Assembly: GCA_040506895.1 (NCBI GenBank)
Contig: JBEVVY010000001.1
Coordinates: 3,457,116-3,521,115 of the forward strand
Reading direction: 5' to 3'
DNA length: 64,000 nucleotides
DNA from: Sedimenticola_A sp040506895
GTDB lineage: Bacteria; Pseudomonadota; Gammaproteobacteria; Chromatiales; Chromatiaceae
Program-made: the position numbers and the translations under genes
Notes under the pieces: model-generated
Databases searched by the model: none
What the model saw: the letters and a program-made list of their open reading frames with translations, nothing else
Told to the model about the DNA's origin: nothing
In this document: positions 59,976-64,000 of the stretch, piece after piece
Layout: each line of letters opens with the position of its first letter
Position numbering within the stretch: position 1 is the stretch's first letter

Positions 59976-60585
59976 GATGACGGTCTTTATCGTCGACGAC
60001 GACCAGGAGGTGCGTGAAGCACTGCAGCTGCTGATGGAGTCGGTGGGACTCAATGTTGAAACCTTCGGTTCCGCCCAGGAGTACCTGGACCAGTTCGACC
60101 CGGGTCGCCCCGGCTGCCTGGTGCTGGATATCCGCATGCCCGGTATGAGCGGCCTCGACCTGCAGGCCCGACTGGCGGCTGAGAATATCCACCCCCCGAT
60201 CGTGATCATCACCGGCCACGGCGATGTGCCCATGGCGGTACGTGCAGTGCAGGCCGGTGCCGTGGACTTCGTGCAGAAACCGTTCAATGACCAGCAGCTG
60301 CTCGACAGCGTGCACCGTGCCATCGAGCAGGATGCGGTACAGCGTGGCGAGGTCTCGAAGCTCCTGGAGATCCGGGATCGGCTAGACAAGCTCACCCCGC
60401 GGGAGCGGGAGGTGATGGAGTTGGTCATTGCTGGCAAGCGTAACAAGGTGATTGCGGCCGACCTCAACATCAGCCAGTCCACCGTCGAAGCACACCGCGC
60501 AAAGGTGATGGAGAAGATGGAGGCGGATACCCTCTCCAGCCTGATGCGCATGATGCTGACCCTCGAGGCGCACACCCCTGAGTGA
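59965..60585 (+). CDS. FixJ/TtrR-like response regulator
   Basis: A 206-residue regulator. REC domain with Asp in CLVLDIRMPGMSG and Lys in VQKPFNDQQL; C-terminal LuxR-type helix-turn-helix LTPREREVMELVIAGKRNKVIAADLNISQSTVEAHRAKVMEKM. It is coupled to the kinase by an 11-bp overlap. It is likely to activate nearby genes, the sox operon being the obvious candidate since it starts 293 bp downstream. Confidence 0.92.
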   Translation: MSSEMTVFIVDDDQEVREALQLLMESVGLNVETFGSAQEYLDQFDPGRPGCLVLDIRMPGMSGLDLQARLAAENIHPPIVIITGHGDVPMAVRAVQAGAVDFVQKPFNDQQLLDSVHRAIEQDAVQRGEVSKLLEIRDRLDKLTPREREVMELVIAGKRNKVIAADLNISQSTVEAHRAKVMEKMEADTLSSLMRMMLTLEAHTPE

Positions 60586-60773
60586 GCGCCCACAGCGAGG
60601 TTCCTGCGCTTTGCGTGGCCCTATCCGCTGGTACGATTCCGCTATCTGCCAGTAGGGGTTAAGGAAAACCCCAATCAATTCTCACATATCTTCCAATTTC
60701 ACCCCCTTAATGCGTTTTCCATAATCGGATTCAGCCATGAGATCTACCTAGAGGTGGACAGAAAGGCTATCGA

Positions 60774-60797
60774 TTGATCGGATGTTCGGTTGATCGG
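60774..60797 (+). promoter_or_regulatory. direct repeat TTGATCGG upstream of soxX
   Basis: TTGATCGG at 60774-60781 and 60790-60797, 16 bp apart (about 1.5 turns), within the 293-bp intergenic region before soxX. A candidate site for the neighbouring response regulator. Confidence 0.35.
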
Positions 60798-60878
60798 CTG
60801 CGCAGGGATGCACATCAGGCTTTCAGCCATCAGCCGGACAAACGGTCTTTCTTCCACCACCCGTTTCAGGAGGAGAAG

Positions 60879-61256
60879 ATGAAAGAAAAACGCAAGTACT
60901 TGGTTGGCGCAGCAGGTGTGCTGGCAGCCATGATATCCGGGGCAATGATTGCTCCACAGGCAGCGTTGGCAGAAAAGGGCGTCAGCATTGTCGAAGAGGG
61001 TAAGAAAATCGCCTTCAACCGCAAGAAAGGCAACTGTCTTGCCTGCCACATGATGGGCGATGGCGTCAGCCCCGGTAATATTGCTCCTCCGCTGCTGGCG
61101 ATGAAGAGCCGTTATCCCGACAAGGCGAAGCTGCGCGCACAGATCTGGGACCCCACCGCGGTCAATCCCGATTCATCCATGCCGCCCTTCGGCAAGCACA
61201 AACTTCTGTCTGCCACTGAGCTCGACAAAGTCGTTGAATACGTCTGGAGCCTCTGA
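60879..61256 (+). CDS. soxX: SoxX, c-type cytochrome subunit of the SoxAX complex
   Basis: A 125-residue secreted cytochrome. Signal peptide (YLVGAAGVLAAMISGAMIAPQAALA), haem motif CLACH at residues 53-57, distal Met in SSMPPFGKH. With SoxA it joins thiosulfate oxidatively to the SoxY carrier. The ATG at 60879 has GGAGGAG just upstream; the longer frame is not protein-like. First gene of the soxXAKL run. Confidence 0.93.
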   Translation: MKEKRKYLVGAAGVLAAMISGAMIAPQAALAEKGVSIVEEGKKIAFNRKKGNCLACHMMGDGVSPGNIAPPLLAMKSRYPDKAKLRAQIWDPTAVNPDSSMPPFGKHKLLSATELDKVVEYVWSL

Positions 61257-61306
61257 TCGGGGTTCTGAATGAGTCGTCGAGACAGTTTCTGGAGGAGAAA
61301 GAGATC

Positions 61307-62143
61307 ATGAAAAAATTATTCGCAATGTCGATGTCACTGATGATGGTTGTCGGCATTTCAAGCAATGTTGCAGCATCTCCCGAAGCGGATAAGGCCGCCT
61401 GGGACAACCACTACAAACAGCGTTTCCCCAATGTGCCGGAAGGTGACTACGCCAACGGTGTCTACGCCATCGACAAGGTGGGTCGTGAGAACTGGGAGGC
61501 GATCGAGGAGTTCCCTCCCTACGAGCCCTTCATCGATGCGGGTGAGGAGATGTGGAACACCCCCTTCGCCAACGGCAAGACCTACAGCTCCTGCTTCCCC
61601 GATGGTCCTGCCATCGCCCACAAGTATCCCCACTGGGATAAGAAAAAGGGCATGGTGATGACCCTGCCCCTGGCACTCAACAACTGCCGCGAGGCCAATG
61701 GCGAGAAGCCCCTGAAGTACAAAAAGGGTTCCATCAACAACATTCTCTCCTACGTTGCCTTCCAGTCCCGTGGCAACAAGGTCAACGTTGTCATTCCTGA
61801 AGACGATCCACGCGCCATGGAAGCCTACGAGAAGGGCAAGAAGTTCTACTTCACCCGTCGCGGTCAGCTGAACTTCTCCTGCGCCAGTTGCCACATCCAG
61901 AACGCCGGCAACGTGCTGCGTACCGAGATCCTCGGCCCGGCCAAGGGTCAGACCACCCACTTCCCTGTCTACCGTTCCAAGTGGGGCACCGTGGGTACCC
62001 TGCACCGCCGCTTCACCGGCTGCAACAAGCAGGTTCGTGCCAAGAATTTCAAGGCCCAGGGCGAGCAGTACCGCAACCTCGAGTACTTCCTGACCTACCA
62101 GAGCAACGGCCTGGAACTCAACGGTCCCGGTGCCCGCAAGTAA
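61307..62143 (+). CDS. soxA: SoxA, catalytic cytochrome subunit of SoxAX
   Basis: A 278-residue diheme-family protein in the one-haem form: signal peptide (LFAMSMSLMMVVGISSNVAAS), DNHYKQRFPNVPEGDYANG, single CASCH haem motif at residues 192-196, and the active-site Cys at 239 (TGCNKQVRAKNFKAQG) that forms the persulfide haem ligand. The N-terminal haem-binding motif of diheme SoxA is absent, replaced by YSSCFPDG. 50 bp after soxX. Confidence 0.93.
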   Translation: MKKLFAMSMSLMMVVGISSNVAASPEADKAAWDNHYKQRFPNVPEGDYANGVYAIDKVGRENWEAIEEFPPYEPFIDAGEEMWNTPFANGKTYSSCFPDGPAIAHKYPHWDKKKGMVMTLPLALNNCREANGEKPLKYKKGSINNILSYVAFQSRGNKVNVVIPEDDPRAMEAYEKGKKFYFTRRGQLNFSCASCHIQNAGNVLRTEILGPAKGQTTHFPVYRSKWGTVGTLHRRFTGCNKQVRAKNFKAQGEQYRNLEYFLTYQSNGLELNGPGARK

Positions 62144-62175
62144 GTCGCGGCTGAAGAAGATTTTGGAGAAATATT

Positions 62176-62514
62176 ATGCGTAAATATATAAGCGTACTTG
62201 CCCTTGCGGTTGCCCTGAGCGTGTCTGCAGGTGGTGTGCTGGCCGGTGAAAAGGCCAAGGCGGTCGATCCGAAGGCGGCAGAAGTGAGCAAGATGATCTC
62301 GGCTGCGGATGCAGCCAGGAAGAAGGCTGCCACGGTGGAAGGCGAGTGGCGTGACACCGGAAAGTTCATCAAGCAGGCCAAGAAGGCGCTTGAGGGCGGT
62401 GATTACGACAAGGCCATGAAGCTGGCGAAAAAGGCCAAGACCGAGGGTGAACTGGGTTATGCCCAGGCAGTGGCTCAGAAAGAGCTGAAGATGCCCGCGT
62501 ACCTGAAATATTAA
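62176..62514 (+). CDS. soxK: SoxK, SoxAX-binding protein
   Basis: A 112-residue secreted protein with signal peptide (YISVLALAVALSVSAGGVLA) and a helical Lys/Ala-rich body (ISAADAARKKAATVEGEW, FIKQAKKALEGGDYDKAMKLAKKAKTEG). In A. vinosum the equivalent subunit SoxK stabilises SoxAX; position between soxA and soxL matches. 32 bp after soxA. Confidence 0.85.
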   Translation: MRKYISVLALAVALSVSAGGVLAGEKAKAVDPKAAEVSKMISAADAARKKAATVEGEWRDTGKFIKQAKKALEGGDYDKAMKLAKKAKTEGELGYAQAVAQKELKMPAYLKY

Positions 62515-62543
62515 TCACAGCCCCCACCTGGAGGATGTATAGA

Positions 62544-63212
62544 ATGAGAATCACCAAGATGTTAACTGCTTTTGCTCTGGTGGGCGGCCTTGCGGTTTCT
62601 GCAAGCGCTTTTGCCGGTGGCGTCAATATCACTCCGTCACTGAAGTCGGTTGATGTGCTGCATGATGGCAAGCCGGTAACCATTGAGCGTACCGGTGACA
62701 AGAATGCAACCGTTCCAAAGGCCTATGCCAAGGTGTCCCGTGCCTGTCCGCCATTCTGCGTACAGCCCATGACCGTGGCGTCCGGTGTGGACACTGTCGG
62801 CGAGCTTGAAGTGCTGGGTTACCTCAAGCGTATCAGTGGCGGTGACCGCACGGTCATGGTGGTCGACTCACGCGAGTCTGCCTGGGTTAACCGCGGTACC
62901 ATTCCCGGCGCCGTGAATATCCCCTGGAACAAGATCAACGTCGATGTGGCCGGTACCTTCGAGGTAGAGGCCGAGGCCGAGGGCCTGCAGGATATTCTGG
63001 TCAACCAGTTCGGTGCCAAGCTGGACAACGGTCACTGGGATTTCCGTAATGCCAAGACCCTGGTGCTGTTCTGTAACGGTATCTGGTGTCCACAGTCTTC
63101 CATCAATATCAAGACCCTGGTCAAGCTGGGTTACCCCGCGTACAAGCTGAAGTGGTACCGCGGTGGTGTGCAGGATTGGGTAAGCGTTGGCCTGACCACC
63201 GTTAAGCCCTGA
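62544..63212 (+). CDS. soxL: SoxL-like rhodanese
   Basis: A 222-residue secreted sulfurtransferase. Signal peptide (TAFALVGGLAVSASAFA); rhodanese domain from about residue 90: MVVDSRESAWVNRGTIPGAVNIPW and the active-site loop LVLFCNGIWCPQSSINI with the catalytic Cys. Probably handles the sulfane sulfur left on SoxY or delivers it to globules. The ATG at 62544 is chosen because the earlier ATG at 62535 abuts the GGAGG. Gene order soxXAKL as in A. vinosum. Confidence 0.85.
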   Translation: MRITKMLTAFALVGGLAVSASAFAGGVNITPSLKSVDVLHDGKPVTIERTGDKNATVPKAYAKVSRACPPFCVQPMTVASGVDTVGELEVLGYLKRISGGDRTVMVVDSRESAWVNRGTIPGAVNIPWNKINVDVAGTFEVEAEAEGLQDILVNQFGAKLDNGHWDFRNAKTLVLFCNGIWCPQSSINIKTLVKLGYPAYKLKWYRGGVQDWVSVGLTTVKP

Positions 63213-63233
63213 TCAGACGAGGAGCAGAATTCA

Positions 63234-63704
63234 ATGAATATGAAACGACGTGTTTTCCTGAAAGGTTCAGTAGCTGCCAGCGCCCTGGGCGTGGCGGTAG
63301 GTGCAGGCCTTCTGACCCCCAAGGCGGTACTCGCCGCCTGGCCCAAGAATGCTTTCGAGGCAAAGAAGATACCTGATGCCCTGAATGCACTGCTCGGCAG
63401 CAGCGACATGGCCGACAGCGGTGACATCAAGATCAAGGCACCGGATATCGCCGAGAACGGCGCCGTGGTTCCGATCACCGTATCCACCGGTATGGCGGGC
63501 GTGGAGTCCATCTCCATCATTGCGGCCAACAACCCGGTTCCCCTGGTGGCAAGCTTCAACATGGGCGAAGGTGCCCAGGGCTTCGTCTCCACCCGTATCA
63601 AGATGGGTAAGACCGGTGACGTGGTAGCCGTGGTCAAGGCCGGCGGCAAGCTGCTCAGCAACCGCAAAGAGGTGAAGGTCACCATTGGTGGATGTGGGGG
63701 GTGA
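63234..63704 (+). CDS. soxY: SoxY, sulfur-carrier protein
   Basis: A 156-residue protein. Twin-arginine signal MNMKRRVFLKGSVAASALGV, then the SoxY fold (NAFEAKKIPDALNALLG, VVPITVSTGMAGVESISIIA) and the C-terminal GGCGG swinging arm whose Cys carries sulfur intermediates. Exported folded, with SoxZ. GGAG lies 9 bp before the ATG. Two strong hairpins follow at once. Confidence 0.95.
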   Translation: MNMKRRVFLKGSVAASALGVAVGAGLLTPKAVLAAWPKNAFEAKKIPDALNALLGSSDMADSGDIKIKAPDIAENGAVVPITVSTGMAGVESISIIAANNPVPLVASFNMGEGAQGFVSTRIKMGKTGDVVAVVKAGGKLLSNRKEVKVTIGGCGG

Positions 63705-63741
63705 GCCAATTTATTTGGTCCAGTGGACCAAATAAATTGGC
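63705..63741 (+). other. long perfect hairpin between soxY and soxZ
   Basis: 17-bp perfect stem GCCAATTTATTTGGTCC / GGACCAAATAAATTGGC with an AGT loop, starting the base after the soxY stop. No T-run follows, so it is more likely an mRNA stabiliser or attenuator than a terminator. Confidence 0.8.
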
Positions 63742-63746
63742 GAACG

Positions 63747-63764
63747 CCCGGCATGGATGCCGGG
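63747..63764 (+). repeat. second hairpin between soxY and soxZ
   Basis: GCCCGGCAT-GG-ATGCCGGGC region; a related GGCATGGATGCCGGG segment occurs near 53420. Probably a short dispersed repeat that also folds in the mRNA. Confidence 0.6.
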
Positions 63765-63872
63765 CCGGATCTGCCCCACATGGACGTGTACTTGCAAGCA
63801 GCCTGATTTAACCCGGCAGTAACAGCAAGCCAATAGACACCAAATACTGAAAGAATTTCGAGGAATACAGCA

Positions 63873-64000
63873 ATGGCTAAGAAAACCATTAAGATCCGCG
63901 CCAAGGATAAAGGTGGCGTGGTAACCGTGAAGGCCCTGATGACGCATCCGATGAACCCCAGTGGCCGCAAGGACAAGAAGACCGGTAAGCCCATCCCCGC
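63873..64000 (+). CDS. soxZ: SoxZ, partner of SoxY (3' end outside window)
   Basis: The first 42 residues of SoxZ: MAKKTIKIRAKDKGGVVTVKALMTHPMNPSGRKDKK region, which matches the family start. SoxZ forms the heterodimer with SoxY that is exported with it by the Tat pathway. The GAGGAATACAGCA ribosome site precedes the ATG. It follows soxY after 168 bp containing two hairpins. Confidence 0.93.
   Translation, partial: MAKKTIKIRAKDKGGVVTVKALMTHPMNPSGRKDKKTGKPIP

Noticed and set aside
58257..60593. 778-codon open frame on the minus strand
   Set aside because: It lies opposite the sensor kinase and regulator, both with full domain signatures; the frame is low-complexity and His-rich, a GC-bias shadow.
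1..64000. CRISPR array
   Set aside because: No regularly spaced 24-40 bp repeats with unique spacers were seen; the only tandem repeat is the two-unit one at 10.6-10.9 kb.

Overview
The window looks like chromosome from a sulfur-oxidising gammaproteobacterium of the Chromatiales type (purple-sulfur or Sedimenticola/Thiodiazotropha-like). The evidence is a soxX-A-K-L-Y-Z run at the right end, a sulfur globule-type secreted protein, GC-rich core genes (alaS, lysC, csrA, rsmE), and protein motifs typical of that group. No taxonomic search was possible, so this is an inference.

Layout. 1-2.7 kb: core genes alaS (3' end), lysC and csrA, then tRNA-Ser(GCU) preceded by a broken partial copy of itself. 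2.7-10.5 kb: a 7.8-kb integrative island in the 3' end of tRNA-Ser, bounded by a 22-bp direct repeat and carrying a tyrosine integrase, a serine recombinase, RNase HI, several unknown genes, and an IS21-family element that splits a winged-helix-like gene. 10.6-10.9 kb: a tandem repeat of about 173 bp. 10.9-16.6 kb: an HDOD/histidine-kinase gene and a REC-PAS-GGDEF-EAL gene in one operon, divergent from a MinD/FlhG-like ATPase. 16.8-26.4 kb: a second island beside tRNA-Arg(ACG), with integrase, excisionase-like gene, Cro-like regulator and a type I restriction-modification operon (hsdM, hsdS, a DUF3800 gene, an unknown gene). Its hsdR is cut off after about 135 codons by a second, apparently identical IS21 copy.

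26.4-41 kb: mostly ordinary accessory and core genes: a PtsI-like protein without an HPr-binding domain, rsmE, a cold-shock protein, an HD-GYP protein, a Y-family polymerase with a short SRAP-like partner under a possible LexA site, a ParD/ParE pair, an LpxR-like enzyme, agmatine deiminase, a PQQ-type sugar dehydrogenase, DUF1287 and an amidohydrolase.

41-51 kb holds the most interesting block: a tightly overlapping minus-strand run of Nudix, PhoU/APH-like fusion, ATP-grasp, HprK-like kinase, SixA-Nudix fusion, histidine phosphatase, metallophosphatase and amphi-Trp protein, with a divergent CofD-like gene. This matches what NCBI family names call the GAK system, for which I know no established function. 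The gene set (kinases, phosphatases, phosphate-ester hydrolases, a ligase) suggests an unknown phosphorylated metabolite or phospho-signalling cycle.

51-60.6 kb: an orphan V-type ATPase subunit I, the sulfur globule protein, arsR-arsM, a PLP aminotransferase, UspA, and a two-component system built like TtrS/TtrR and ThsS/ThsR (PhnD-like periplasmic sensor, PAS, kinase; FixJ-like regulator). 60.9-64 kb: soxXAKL and soxY-soxZ for periplasmic thiosulfate oxidation, with the two-component pair immediately upstream as a candidate controller. soxZ runs off the window.
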